64,000 nt of DNA from RGIG1902 sp034926865 (GCA_034926865.1 JAYFQP010000001.1:1-64000); one strand, 5' to 3'; shown: positions 7,944-16,525, counted from the first letter of the stretch. Made by a program: numbers and translations. Notes: generated by a model from the sequence alone, not told the origin.

Positions 7944-7965
7944 GCCCGGAGAAATCCGGGCTTTT
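7944..7965 (+). terminator. Small terminator or attenuator before the portal gene
   Basis: A perfect 7-bp stem (GCCCGGA at 7944-7950, TCCGGGC at 7955-7961) with GAAA loop is followed by only four T. It lies inside the head operon, so partial termination (attenuation) is more likely than full stop. Confidence 0.55.
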
Positions 7966-7974
7966 AACATATTT

Positions 7975-8012
7975 GAGGGCTGGCCGGTTCTTGCTCCTTC
8001 CGGCTGGCCCTC
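7975..8012 (+). promoter_or_regulatory. Long hairpin upstream of the portal gene
   Basis: GAGGGCTGGCCGG (7975-7987) can pair over 13 positions, two of them G-U, with CCGGCTGGCCCTC (8000-8012) around a 12-base loop. No T-run follows, so it is not a standard terminator. It ends about 15 bases before the portal ribosome site and could protect mRNA 5' ends or modulate translation; that role is inference. Confidence 0.4.
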
Positions 8013-8030
8013 AATTCTTAAAGCAAGGAG

Positions 8031-9680
8031 GTGATCACCATCCAATACACGATGCAAAACGGGATATACCTGCCCACGTTTCAGACCATCCGGCCGACGA
8101 ACAAAGGGTACAGCGAGGCCGGCGCCAGCACGCGAAAAAAAGCGCTCAAAGGCTTCACGGCAATGAGCGGCAGCCCGCGCGAGGACATCGACTACAACAA
8201 CTACACGCTCCGGCAGCGCGGCCGGATCCTGACCATGTCGACACCGCTGGCCGCATCCGCGATCAAGACGAACCGCACCAACATTGTCGGCTGCGGACTC
8301 CAGCTCAAGTGCACCGTCGACCGCGACGTGCTCGGCTGGTCACAGGAGCAGGCCGAGGAGTGGGAACGGCACACAGAGAACGAGTTCGCCATCTGGGCCG
8401 AGAACAAAGACGCGTGTGACGCCACCGGCATCAACGACTGGTACGCCATGCAGCAGCTCGCGCTCGGCTCGTGGCTGACAAGCGGCGACGTGTTCGGAGT
8501 GCTGAAGCAGGCCCAGCGCACCACGCTCAACCCCTACGCGCTGCGCGTGCACATCGTCGAGGCTGATCGCGTCAGCACGCCACACACGGCGGCCGGCGAT
8601 CTGGGAATGTTCCTCACCGACGGAGTCGCAGCAAACGGCAACCGGATCTATGACGGCGTCGAGGTGGACAGCGGCGGCAAGATCGTCGCGTACTACATCC
8701 GCAACACCTACCCGTTCCAGATCACGGCCATCCCCACGGAATGGCAGCGCGTCGAAGCCTACGGCCAGCGGACAGGACTGCCGAACATTGTGCAGGTCAT
8801 GGAGTCAGAGCGCCCGGATCAATATCGCGGCGTCACCTACCTCGCCCCGGTCATTGAGCAGCTCCTCCAGATCCGGCGCTACACCGAAAGCGAGCTCACC
8901 GCAGCCGTGGTCGAGTCGTTCTTCACGGCGTTCGTAGCGACTGAAGGCGCCACCGACGGGCTCCCGTTCAACGAGACCGGAGGAGGCTCCGGCGACCGGC
9001 GCGTGGCGGACGGAGAGAACGAGTACGAAATGGGGCCCGGGCAGATCAACGTCATGAAGCCCGGCGAGAGCGTGTCATTCGCAGACCCAAAGCGGCCGTC
9101 CAACGGCTTCCAGACCTTCGTCAATGCCATAAGCGAACAGATCGGCGCAGCCCTTGAGCTTCCATCCGACCTGCTGCGCAAAGCCTTCAACAGCTCGTAC
9201 AGCGCAAGCCGTGCCGCCCTTCTGGAGGCGTGGAAGGCGTTCAAGATGAAGCGCGACTGGTTCACGACTGACTTCTGCCGCCCGATCTACGCCGTCTGGC
9301 TCTCCGAGGCAGCCGCGCTCGGGCGCGTGAACGCCCCCGGCTTCTTCAGCGATCCGCTCGTCCGCGCCGCATATCTGGGCAGCGAATGGATCGGCCCGTC
9401 TCAAGGCCAACTCGATCCGGTCAAGGAGATCACCGCCGAGATCCTCGCGTGCAGCGAGGGCTTCTCGACGCACGAACAGAGCACCATCAAGCTCAACGGC
9501 GGCCAGTGGGCGTCCAACGTCGACCAGCTTGCACGCGAAAACGAGAAGCTCACCGCCGCAGGAGCCGGCGGATCCGGCGCGGCCGCATCCACGGGAGCGG
9601 AGGCATCCGGCACGGCCGTCGAGAATGCCGTCCGCAAGCTGATTATGGACACAGTCAAGAAGGAGGAAACCGAAAAATGA
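8031..9680 (+). CDS. Portal protein, lambda gpB family
   Basis: The 12-fold portal ring connects head and tail and guides DNA entry. Length (about 545 aa), the N-terminal AASAIKTNRTNIVGCG region and the long alpha-helical C-terminus fit the lambda family. The start is unclear. GTG 8031 is itself part of the ribosome site GGAGGT, whereas the codon at the spacing seen in neighbouring genes (8040) is ATC, and the first ATG in frame (8052) is 19 bases away. The true start may be a rare ATC at 8040. The stop overlaps the next ATG (9677). Confidence 0.88.
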   Translation: MITIQYTMQNGIYLPTFQTIRPTNKGYSEAGASTRKKALKGFTAMSGSPREDIDYNNYTLRQRGRILTMSTPLAASAIKTNRTNIVGCGLQLKCTVDRDVLGWSQEQAEEWERHTENEFAIWAENKDACDATGINDWYAMQQLALGSWLTSGDVFGVLKQAQRTTLNPYALRVHIVEADRVSTPHTAAGDLGMFLTDGVAANGNRIYDGVEVDSGGKIVAYYIRNTYPFQITAIPTEWQRVEAYGQRTGLPNIVQVMESERPDQYRGVTYLAPVIEQLLQIRRYTESELTAAVVESFFTAFVATEGATDGLPFNETGGGSGDRRVADGENEYEMGPGQINVMKPGESVSFADPKRPSNGFQTFVNAISEQIGAALELPSDLLRKAFNSSYSASRAALLEAWKAFKMKRDWFTTDFCRPIYAVWLSEAAALGRVNAPGFFSDPLVRAAYLGSEWIGPSQGQLDPVKEITAEILACSEGFSTHEQSTIKLNGGQWASNVDQLARENEKLTAAGAGGSGAAASTGAEASGTAVENAVRKLIMDTVKKEETEK

Positions 9681-10993
9681 GAAACATCCCAAGCGGCCCC
9701 TACCGCGTGACCGACTTCATTGTGAGGAAGCACGGATCGGCCGGAAAGTCAGAGCTCCCGCTCGACATCGTCGGCATCAAAATGAGAAACGGCCCGGCTC
9801 AGAGAGCGGGCACAGCTCCGGCCAAGTTCTGGAATATCGCAGAGAGCGCAGACGACGCGGACGAGGGCATTATTACCCTCTACGGCGATGTCATGAGCCA
9901 GCAGCCCACCGACTGGTGGACGGGCGAGCCTGAGCCCGGGCTCTTTATCACGCCGGCCGGCTTCATGGAAGATCTTGCAGCCGTAAAGGGCAAGAGCAAG
10001 ATCACCGTCAAGCTCAATAGCTGCGGCGGGGATCTGTACTCCGGCATTGCAATCCACAACGCCATCAAGGCGCTGAACGCCACCACCAACGTCATCGTCG
10101 AGGGCATCGCGGCCAGCGCGGCCAGCGTCATTATGTGCGCCGGCGACACCGTGCAGGTATGGCCGGGTAGCATCGTCATGATCCACGGCGTCAGCGTCGG
10201 CCTCTGCGACTATTTCACGACCGCCGATCTGAAGCAGATCATCAAGGCAAACGACGCGGCCGAGAAGGCCATCGCGGCCATTTACGAGGCCAAGACCGGA
10301 ACAGACGCCGAGACGCTGCGCTCCATGATGTCCAAAGAGACATGGATGACCGGCGCCGAGGCGGTCGAGAAGGGCTTCGCCGACGAGCTGCTTGACGGAG
10401 ACGGCCCGGAGGCCGCCCTGCTGGACGGCAAGGAGATCCTCATGGTGGCCGGCGTCCAGCACTCCATCAAGGGGCTGCACGTCCCCGACACCCTCAACAT
10501 CAAGCACGTTTCTCCGGCGGCTGCCGTACCCAAGCGGCCCGCAGCCAGCGTAGGAATGGGAACAAATGCCGGAAAACCCGGCGAAACAAACGAAGGAGGT
10601 AAACCCAAAATGACCCTCGAAGAACTCAGAGCACAAGACCCCGACCTCGTCCAGCAGGTGGAGAACGCAGCGACCACGGCCGCCCTCGCGGCTGAGCGCC
10701 AGCGCCTTCAGGCTATTGACGAGATCGCCCCCAGCATCGGAGACGCCGCGCTGGTCACTGAGGCCAAGTTCGGCGAGCATCCGTGCTCCGCAGCCGAGCT
10801 GGCCCTGAAGGCCATGCAGAAAGCCGCGAAGCAGGGCACGAAGTTCCTGAACGACCATGCGGCAGACGGCAAAGAGTCCGGCGCCGAAGGCGTGCAGGGC
10901 AACCCCAGCGATCCCGGCGACCCCGGATCTGGAGGCGTCAGCGACGAGGAACAGATCAAGGCCGCAGTCACCCTGTTCAACAAAACTCGATAA
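9677..10993 (+). CDS. ClpP/S49-like prohead protease with C-terminal scaffold
   Basis: ATG 9677 overlaps the portal stop. Residues about 50-240 form a ClpP-type serine protease: LNSCGGDLYSGIAIHNAI, the serine nucleophile in EGIAASAAS (Ser about 147) and the histidine in MIHGVS (His about 170). A linker then leads to a helical, charged scaffold-like region from about residue 312. The enzyme cleaves head proteins during maturation. An internal start with its own strong site (see 10610) could make the scaffold alone, as in lambda C/Nu3. Length 438 aa is usual for this arrangement. Confidence 0.85.
   Translation: MRNIPSGPYRVTDFIVRKHGSAGKSELPLDIVGIKMRNGPAQRAGTAPAKFWNIAESADDADEGIITLYGDVMSQQPTDWWTGEPEPGLFITPAGFMEDLAAVKGKSKITVKLNSCGGDLYSGIAIHNAIKALNATTNVIVEGIAASAASVIMCAGDTVQVWPGSIVMIHGVSVGLCDYFTTADLKQIIKANDAAEKAIAAIYEAKTGTDAETLRSMMSKETWMTGAEAVEKGFADELLDGDGPEAALLDGKEILMVAGVQHSIKGLHVPDTLNIKHVSPAAAVPKRPAASVGMGTNAGKPGETNEGGKPKMTLEELRAQDPDLVQQVENAATTAALAAERQRLQAIDEIAPSIGDAALVTEAKFGEHPCSAAELALKAMQKAAKQGTKFLNDHAADGKESGAEGVQGNPSDPGDPGSGGVSDEEQIKAAVTLFNKTR
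10610..10993 (+). CDS. Nested capsid scaffold (internal in-frame start)
   Basis: Within the protease gene, AAGGAGGT (10593-10600) precedes ATG 10610 by nine bases, in frame. The 127-residue product MTLEELRAQDPDLV... is helical and acidic with a Gly/Asp-rich linker, as expected of a scaffold. This mirrors Nu3 nested in lambda C. The evidence is the ribosome site and family precedent. Confidence 0.5.
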   Translation: MTLEELRAQDPDLVQQVENAATTAALAAERQRLQAIDEIAPSIGDAALVTEAKFGEHPCSAAELALKAMQKAAKQGTKFLNDHAADGKESGAEGVQGNPSDPGDPGSGGVSDEEQIKAAVTLFNKTR

Positions 10994-11008
10994 GGAGGAA
11001 CGAAAACA

Positions 11009-11413
11009 ATGAGCACCAGAATTGACGAAACCCTCACCCAGCCCGGCTATGACGGCCTGATCATCGGCAACGAGCCCGTCGCCGACGTGTTCACCGTTAC
11101 CGTCCGTAAGCTGAGCGCCGCCGCCACACTGGCACGCGGCACAGTTCTCGCCCTGTCCACCGGAACCGCCGGAGACGGCAAGATGGTCGTGCTGGGCACC
11201 ACCGCAGAGACCAACGAGACCCTGACCGCCAACTGCGTTCTGTGCGACGCCACCAGCGTCGGCACTACCGCAGACGTGAGTGCCCTCGCCTATCGCACCG
11301 GCAAATTCAATGCCGGGAAGCTGACCGTGAAGTCCGGCTATACCATGACGGCCGCCGACAAGGAGGCTCTGCGTGACGTGGGGATCCTGCTCGACACCGC
11401 CATCGACGCCTAA
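11009..11413 (+). CDS. Head decoration protein (lambda gpD-like)
   Basis: ATG 11009 after AAGGAGGAACG. The 134-residue protein has a lambda gpD-like layout: Ala/Thr-rich beta strands with a LARGTVLAL motif around residue 40 and short length. It lies between scaffold and major capsid genes, the usual place for D. Decoration proteins bind as trimers on the expanded shell and stabilise it. Confidence 0.75.
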   Translation: MSTRIDETLTQPGYDGLIIGNEPVADVFTVTVRKLSAAATLARGTVLALSTGTAGDGKMVVLGTTAETNETLTANCVLCDATSVGTTADVSALAYRTGKFNAGKLTVKSGYTMTAADKEALRDVGILLDTAIDA

Positions 11414-11430
11414 GAAGGAGGAAGAAAACA

Positions 11431-12507
11431 ATGGCCTTTAATTTCTACGAAACCCACACGCTCCTCATGGCCGTCCAGCAGATCATCCCGGCGGCCTCTT
11501 TCCTGCGTGACCGCTATTTCCCCACCAACGCGCAGACCGACGTGTTTGCCACCACAGACGTCCTGTGCGAATACCGTGACGGCGACCGCAAGCTGGCGCC
11601 CTTCGTGGCCCCCAGAAAAGGCGGCGTGACCGTCCTGCGCGAAGGCAGCACCATGAAGCGCTTCACCCCGCCCTTCATTGCCCCCAAGCGCTCCCTGACC
11701 ATCGACGACCTGAACAAGCGCGGCTTCGGCGAGGCGCTTTACAGCCAGCTCACCCCCGAGCAGCGCCAGCAGCAGCTCGTCCTCCGCGACGCCGCCGAGA
11801 TCGGAGACATGATCACCCGCCGCGAGGAATACATGGCGGCCCAGATTATGCTCACCGGCGGCTGCGTCATGAAGCAGATCGCAGACGACCCCACCAAGGG
11901 CGACGAGCTCGAGGTGCATTTCTACGATGGCGCCTCCAACCCCTACCAGTACACCCCCACCGTTGACTGGGACGAGTCCACGGCGACTATTCTGGACGAC
12001 CTCAAAGCCGTCGCCCGCATCATGGTCGCGAAGGGCCTGCGCGTGGCCGATCTGGTATGCTCCCCCGACGTGGCGGACGCCATCATCGGCAACAGCGTGA
12101 TCCAGAGCCTTATGGATAAGCTGCATATCGACATCGGACAGATCTCCGCAAGCCTGATCGACCCCGACAAATACCCCGCTGCGTCCATTGTGGCCCAGCT
12201 CAACATCGACGGCCGCAAGATCAACGTCATCAGCTACGGCGAAACCTACGAGGACGACGGCGGCGCCAGCACCCTCTACATCCCCTCCGGCAAGGCCGTT
12301 CTGACCGCGCCGGCTGCGGGCCGCATCGTGTTCGGCGCCGTTTCTCAGGTCGAGCAGGCGGACGGGCAGTTCCACACCTACACCGGCAGCCGCGTCCCGA
12401 AGTATCTGGCCAGCGCCGAGGGCAACACCCGAAGCCTGACGATCACCTCTTGCCCGCTGCCTATGCCTAACAGCATCGGCGCCTTCTACTGCGTGAACGC
12501 GCTGTAA
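11431..12507 (+). CDS. Major capsid protein, gpE family
   Basis: The 358-residue protein starts at ATG 11431 with AAGGAGGAAG upstream. Its opening, with FLRDRYFPT and then TTDVLCEYRDGDRKLAPFV, is characteristic of the lambda gpE-type capsid family with HK97 fold. Length, position after the decoration protein and a strong ribosome site all agree. It should be the most abundant virion protein. Confidence 0.88.
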   Translation: MAFNFYETHTLLMAVQQIIPAASFLRDRYFPTNAQTDVFATTDVLCEYRDGDRKLAPFVAPRKGGVTVLREGSTMKRFTPPFIAPKRSLTIDDLNKRGFGEALYSQLTPEQRQQQLVLRDAAEIGDMITRREEYMAAQIMLTGGCVMKQIADDPTKGDELEVHFYDGASNPYQYTPTVDWDESTATILDDLKAVARIMVAKGLRVADLVCSPDVADAIIGNSVIQSLMDKLHIDIGQISASLIDPDKYPAASIVAQLNIDGRKINVISYGETYEDDGGASTLYIPSGKAVLTAPAAGRIVFGAVSQVEQADGQFHTYTGSRVPKYLASAEGNTRSLTITSCPLPMPNSIGAFYCVNAL

Positions 12508-12529
12508 CCGGCGCAGAAAGGAGCAGAAC

Positions 12530-12940
12530 ATGAAAAAAATCAAGATCACAGTCGGAACCTTCGGCTATAAGCCGGAAGGCGCGAGCTCCGTGCTGCTCAA
12601 GGACGCTGACAGCGAACCCTTCGACGTCTCCGACGCCGTCGCCGAACGTCTCCTGAAAAAGAAGATCGCGGAGCTGGCGGAGGAGGCGCCGGACGTCGTC
12701 GTCTCCTATGACGACAAGATGACCAAGGCGCAGCTCATTGAGATCGGCACGCAGGTCGGCGTAGAGCTGACCGACGCCATGACCAAGAAGGCCATGCTTG
12801 CGGCGCTTGACGCAGCCATCGCGGCGACAGACGCCACAGGCGCGGAGAGCGCCGGCGCCGAGGATCCTGACGCGGACGGCGATGGCGACGATGACGGCGA
12901 AGCCCCTCCCGCCGTCAAACCCGCCGATCCGGCCCAGTGA
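12530..12940 (+). CDS. Head-associated hypothetical protein with HeH/Rho-N-like segment
   Basis: ATG 12530 after AAAGGAGCAGAAC. The N-terminal 50 residues are beta-rich; residues about 62-100 (KMTKAQLIEIGTQVGVEL...) resemble a small helix-extended-helix (HeH/LEM-like) module often found in phage head-tail region proteins. The last 30 residues are Asp/Ala-rich and low complexity. The function is probably structural. The stop overlaps the next ATG. Confidence 0.55.
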   Translation: MKKIKITVGTFGYKPEGASSVLLKDADSEPFDVSDAVAERLLKKKIAELAEEAPDVVVSYDDKMTKAQLIEIGTQVGVELTDAMTKKAMLAALDAAIAATDATGAESAGAEDPDADGDGDDDGEAPPAVKPADPAQ

Positions 12941-13257
12941 TGGGCTTCAAGGATATGGTGGCGGCGGACATCGCCGCCACTTTCCTCAACCCCGACGAGT
13001 TCGGAGAACCTCATACCGTCGAAGGGGCTGAGATCATAGCCGTCATGGACAGCCAAGCGCTCAAGGAGAGGCAAGCGGGCGCTGAGCTATCCGTGGCGGA
13101 GGCGTCCGTGCTACTGCACGCGGCGGTCAAGGATCTGCCGGAGGAACGCGCCCCGGGCGCGACACTGAATGTGGACGGCTGCGAGTACATCGTCGCCGAC
13201 TGGAGCGTCGACATGGGGATGGCCACAATCACACTGAGCGGATCCCGCACAGTATAG
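12940..13257 (+). CDS. Head-tail joining protein (gpFII-like)
   Basis: ATG 12940 overlaps the previous TGA. The 105-residue protein begins MGFKDMVAADIAATFLN and looks like the lambda FII/phage-attach family: short, mostly beta, with a DGCEYIVADW strand near the end. It lies between capsid and tail genes, where such adaptors close the head. Family assignment is by pattern and position. Confidence 0.6.
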   Translation: MGFKDMVAADIAATFLNPDEFGEPHTVEGAEIIAVMDSQALKERQAGAELSVAEASVLLHAAVKDLPEERAPGATLNVDGCEYIVADWSVDMGMATITLSGSRTV

Positions 13258-13267
13258 GAGGCGCATC

Positions 13268-13867
13268 ATGACACTCACCAAGGCGCTCGACACCATAACG
13301 GCGTGGGTGCAGGCGAACGTCTGCGACGGCCTGAGCTTCAAAGTCCCGGACGACAAGGTCATGGACGCAGGGTACACGCACCAGACAGCGACGCCGACGG
13401 CTTTTTCCATGTTCATCCCCGCAAAGGATCGCATGGCGCCGCCTGCTCCGCCACAATTCCCGTGCTGCTGCGTGCAGATCATCACGGGCGAGGACAGGCC
13501 GCAGGAGTCCAGCCGGCTCCTTGACGTCCGCCTCTGTTTCGCGACATGGAGCCCGGGCCACTATGGCAGGGACGACTATATTGCGGACAAGGACGGCGGC
13601 TTCACGCGGTCTGACGCCAACACCTACGCAAAGAATGAGGACGGCTGGAGGGACTCGTGGAACTTCCTCGACGCCGCTCTGGCCGAGCTCGAAAGCAATG
13701 ACACCATCGACGGGATCCGCATCGCGGCTGAGAACGGCTTCCGGTATGGGCCGTTCGTAGACGAGCAGAAGGCCGTCGCCGACCTCTGGCCGTACTGGTT
13801 TACATGGCTGGAGTTCCGCGCGGATCTCGGACTCGTGCGAAAATCTCCGCACGATGATCTTCTTTAG
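13268..13867 (+). CDS. Tail completion/terminator-like protein
   Basis: ATG 13268 follows AGGAGGCGCATC. The 199-residue protein precedes the sheath gene, the usual position of a tail terminator or completion protein in contractile-tailed phages. It has a Cys-rich stretch (FPCCCVQII near residue 61) and several Trp/Tyr residues in the second half (DLWPYWFTW). I do not recognise the family with certainty. Confidence 0.5.
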   Translation: MTLTKALDTITAWVQANVCDGLSFKVPDDKVMDAGYTHQTATPTAFSMFIPAKDRMAPPAPPQFPCCCVQIITGEDRPQESSRLLDVRLCFATWSPGHYGRDDYIADKDGGFTRSDANTYAKNEDGWRDSWNFLDAALAELESNDTIDGIRIAAENGFRYGPFVDEQKAVADLWPYWFTWLEFRADLGLVRKSPHDDLL

Positions 13868-13923
13868 CAGCAGCCCAAGGACAGAACCGGACGGCTGACA
13901 CCAACACAAGGAGGTAGCACACC

Positions 13924-15423
13924 ATGGCAGAATATCTCTACGGCGCCTACGGCAAGATGGAAGCAACCGCAGCCCAAAGCGCCGCCCAGACGGGCACCGC
14001 CCCGGTCTACGTCGGCCTGTTTCCGATCAATCTGATCAGGGGCTACGCTGACGCCGACCTCGTAGGCAATCCCGTCAAGCTCAACAACCTCGTCCACGCC
14101 CAGAAAACCGTGGGCTATTCCAAGGACTGGGCAGTTTTTACCGGCTGCGAGGCCATCGCGGCCCACTTCGACAACACCAAGGGGAATATCGGCCCCATCT
14201 ACATCATCAACGTGCTCGACCCCGGAACACACAGGGAGGAGGCCGCGACATCTGCGGCCATCGCCTTCTCCGGCGGCCGTGCAACGATCACCAGCGACAA
14301 GATCATCCTCGACACGCTGGCCCTTGCAAAGCCCTCGCCGGCGACTGGCAACTATGTCGAGGGCACCGACTACACGGTCGACTACAACTTCACTACCGGC
14401 AAGGTGATCATCACGTCCGCAGACGCGGACAACCCAATCACCGGGAGCGTCACGGCGTCCTATTATGTGGTCGATACCAGCGAAATCGGCTCCGATGACA
14501 TCGTCGGAGGCGTGACTGCCGGCGGAGAGTACAGCGGCCTCGGCGCCCTGAAGCTCATGTTCCCGTCTCTGGGCGTCGTGCCCAACCTGATCATGTGCCC
14601 GGGCTGGAGTCACATCCCGGCCGTCTACAATGCCATGGTCACGGCGGCGCAGAAGATCAACGGGCACTGGTTCTCCTTCTGCATCGCAGACATCCCCCTC
14701 ACGGACAGCTCCAGCACGGCCGTCGACACCATCACCAAGGCCATCGCGTGGAAATCCAGCAACGCCTACACCAGCGAGTTCTCCAAGGTCTACTGGCCGC
14801 AGGGCGTCGACAGCACGGGCCGCGTGTTCCACCTGAGCACTATGGCAGCGGTCGAGTTCATGCGGGCAGACCAGAGCCACGACGAGATCCCGATGGAGAC
14901 CTGCGGCAATAAAACCGTGCCGCTGCTGCGTCAGTATTTCGGCGACAGCTACACCGGCAAGGGCTTCGACAAAGAGGCGAGCCTCGAGCTCTGCGAAAAC
15001 GGGATCTCTACCCTGATCTCGTGGAGCGGCGTCGTCCTCTGGGGAGACCATACCGCCGCCTACAAATACGGCGATGACGTGGACGCCCGCAGCATCTTCG
15101 ACGTCTCGATCCGCATGATAGAGCACATCCTGAACGGTTTTCAGACGCGGCACATGAGCGACATCGACAGCACCATGAGCCTCGCTAAGAAGGACGAGAT
15201 CATCAATGAGGAGCAGGAGATCCTCGACAGCTATGCAGCCAAGGGCGCACTGCTGGGCGAGCCGCAGATCCTTTTCCTCGAAAGTGAAAACAGCACCACG
15301 GATCTCATGAACGGAGACTTCAAGTGGAGCATCCCTGTGACGCCCACGCCGCCGCTCAAGAGCGCCACCGCCGGCGTCTCCTACACAGACTCCGGCTTCG
15401 AGTCTTATTTTGAGGAGGATTAA
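13924..15423 (+). CDS. Contractile tail sheath protein
   Basis: The 499-residue protein starts at ATG 13924 after AAGGAGGTAGCAC. Features of the P2 FI/Mu-like sheath family include APVYVGLFPINL near the start, the central FPSLGVVPNLIMCPGWSHIP and the C-terminal region after residue 330 with HMSDIDSTMS. Sheath subunits polymerise around the tube and contract on infection. The following gene is the tube protein, as in P2 (FI-FII). Confidence 0.9.
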   Translation: MAEYLYGAYGKMEATAAQSAAQTGTAPVYVGLFPINLIRGYADADLVGNPVKLNNLVHAQKTVGYSKDWAVFTGCEAIAAHFDNTKGNIGPIYIINVLDPGTHREEAATSAAIAFSGGRATITSDKIILDTLALAKPSPATGNYVEGTDYTVDYNFTTGKVIITSADADNPITGSVTASYYVVDTSEIGSDDIVGGVTAGGEYSGLGALKLMFPSLGVVPNLIMCPGWSHIPAVYNAMVTAAQKINGHWFSFCIADIPLTDSSSTAVDTITKAIAWKSSNAYTSEFSKVYWPQGVDSTGRVFHLSTMAAVEFMRADQSHDEIPMETCGNKTVPLLRQYFGDSYTGKGFDKEASLELCENGISTLISWSGVVLWGDHTAAYKYGDDVDARSIFDVSIRMIEHILNGFQTRHMSDIDSTMSLAKKDEIINEEQEILDSYAAKGALLGEPQILFLESENSTTDLMNGDFKWSIPVTPTPPLKSATAGVSYTDSGFESYFEED

Positions 15424-15426
15424 ACC

Positions 15427-15930
15427 ATGTGGATCGACATCAGAGGCCCGATCGTGGCCAATACCGCCTACTGCGGCGGCAAACTGGTCGCGAAAGACGT
15501 GGCCATCACCCTCCCGGAGGTGAGCTTCAAAACCTCCACATTCCCCGCCATGGGCGACGTTGAAATGGCTGTCCCCGGCAACATCAACGCCATGGAGCTC
15601 TCGATCACCAAGATCGGCGTCGACATGGGGCTCAGCACCATCGTCAAGCTCGAGAGCAAGATCATCGAGGTCAGGTTTGTCCACGATGTCAAAAAGGCGG
15701 ACGGCACCACGAAGGTCGAGGGCTGCAAGGCCTTCCTCCGTAGCTCGCCCAAGGGCATCCCGGGCATCGGGCTCGCAATCGGCAGCAACACCGAGAACGA
15801 GATCACGGCCGGCGTCACTCGCTACCAGCTTTACGCAGGTGGCGAGGAGCTCTGGCTGATCGACCAGCTCAACAGCATCATGCGGATCGGCGGAACCGAC
15901 TACATGAAGTCCATCAACAGCCTACTGTAA
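15427..15930 (+). CDS. Tail tube protein (P2 FII-like)
   Basis: ATG 15427 is four bases after the sheath stop. The 167-residue protein has the length and beta-strand pattern of P2 FII-type major tube proteins, including LPEVSFKTSTFPAMGDVEMA near residue 29. It forms the inner tube of the contractile tail. A hairpin follows the gene directly. Confidence 0.85.
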   Translation: MWIDIRGPIVANTAYCGGKLVAKDVAITLPEVSFKTSTFPAMGDVEMAVPGNINAMELSITKIGVDMGLSTIVKLESKIIEVRFVHDVKKADGTTKVEGCKAFLRSSPKGIPGIGLAIGSNTENEITAGVTRYQLYAGGEELWLIDQLNSIMRIGGTDYMKSINSLL

Positions 15931-15935
15931 AGCCG

Positions 15936-15974
15936 AGGGCGCTGCTCCAAAAAGGGGCGGCGCCTTCCATTTTG
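15936..15974 (+). terminator. Terminator or attenuator after the tail tube gene
   Basis: A 13-pair stem (15936-15948 with 15954-15966, three G-U pairs) around an AAAAA loop is followed by CCATTTTG. It could reduce transcription downstream of the abundantly needed sheath and tube. The T-tract is imperfect, so partial termination is inferred. Confidence 0.5.
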
Positions 15975-15990
15975 AAAGGAGCAGCACGCT

Positions 15991-16401
15991 ATGAAAGGCA
16001 CCATTAAACTGACCAACCCCATCCTGATCGACAACGTGGAGACGGCAGAGCTGAGCTACGACACCAACGAGATCACGGCTGCAATGTTCGTGGAGGCAGA
16101 CACCCGAAAAATGGCTGCATCGACCCACAAGGCCGGCAACACGGCCGGCGCCGCCGAAATTGACTACGACCTGCACATCTATCTGGGCTTCATGTCCATC
16201 GTCGCGGTCAACCCGAAAATCGACGTTTCCGATCTCGAGCGGATCCACGGCAGCGATGTCGTGAGCGTTATGAGGCTGGGACGCAGTTTTTTCAGCACGA
16301 AGTCGGCGGCAGCCTCCAGCCCCGACAGCTCCGACGCCTCACCCGAAGCTACGCGCGAGCCTTCCACACCCCCGTCGGAGACCTCGAGCGAAAGCGACTG
16401 A
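15991..16401 (+). CDS. Tail assembly chaperone, zero-frame product (gpE/gpG-like)
   Basis: ATG 15991 follows GAAAGGAGCAGCACGCT. The 136-residue product is the standard small chaperone between tube and tape measure. Residues up to about 99 look folded; after the slip site the zero-frame tail is a Ser/Pro/Glu-rich string, which suggests that the biologically meaningful reading is the -1 frame. The chaperone coats the tape measure while the tail assembles. Confidence 0.7.
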   Translation: MKGTIKLTNPILIDNVETAELSYDTNEITAAMFVEADTRKMAASTHKAGNTAGAAEIDYDLHIYLGFMSIVAVNPKIDVSDLERIHGSDVVSVMRLGRSFFSTKSAAASSPDSSDASPEATREPSTPPSETSSESD

Positions 16402-16517
16402 TCGACCTACTGGTCGAGCTCGGAGAGGCCGCCGAGCAAACAAAGGAGGAGGCGGCCAAACGTCCGGCGCCACACCGGCGTCCTGCACCACCGCCTAAAA
16501 AGTACAGGAGGAGGTGA
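15991..16517 (+). CDS. Tail assembly chaperone, -1 frameshift product (gpE'/GT-like)
   Basis: At 16287-16293 the zero frame reads T-TTT-TTC, a canonical tandem-slippage heptamer. A -1 shift resumes at CAG 16293 and stays open for 74 codons to TGA 16515-16517. The extension is a well-formed charged helix (DLERKRLIDLLVELGEAA) ending in a basic Pro/Arg tail, unlike the low-complexity zero-frame end. It stops beside the tape measure start, as in P2 E+E' and lambda G/GT. The coordinates span the shift; the coding join is 15991-16293 plus 16293-16517. Confidence 0.75.
16287..16293 (+). other. -1 ribosomal frameshift slippery site T-TTT-TTC
   Basis: Six T and one C in the phase X-XXY-YYZ of the chaperone frame, located about 100 codons into the gene. 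Both codons re-pair after a one-base backward slip. The downstream -1 frame is open and protein-like up to the tape measure gene. Confidence 0.75.
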
Positions 16518-16525
16518 CTCCGAAA

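Noticed and set aside
9749..11431. Very long open frame on the minus strand across protease, decoration and scaffold genes
   Set aside because: It mirrors the codon structure of clearly real plus-strand genes in GC-rich DNA, has no ribosome site and gives a low-complexity Gly/Val/His-rich product.
13864..15684. 606-codon minus-strand open frame opposite the tail sheath
   Set aside because: The sheath and tube genes on the plus strand are well supported; the minus frame is a GC-bias artefact rich in Asp/Val/Gly/His with no recognisable domain.
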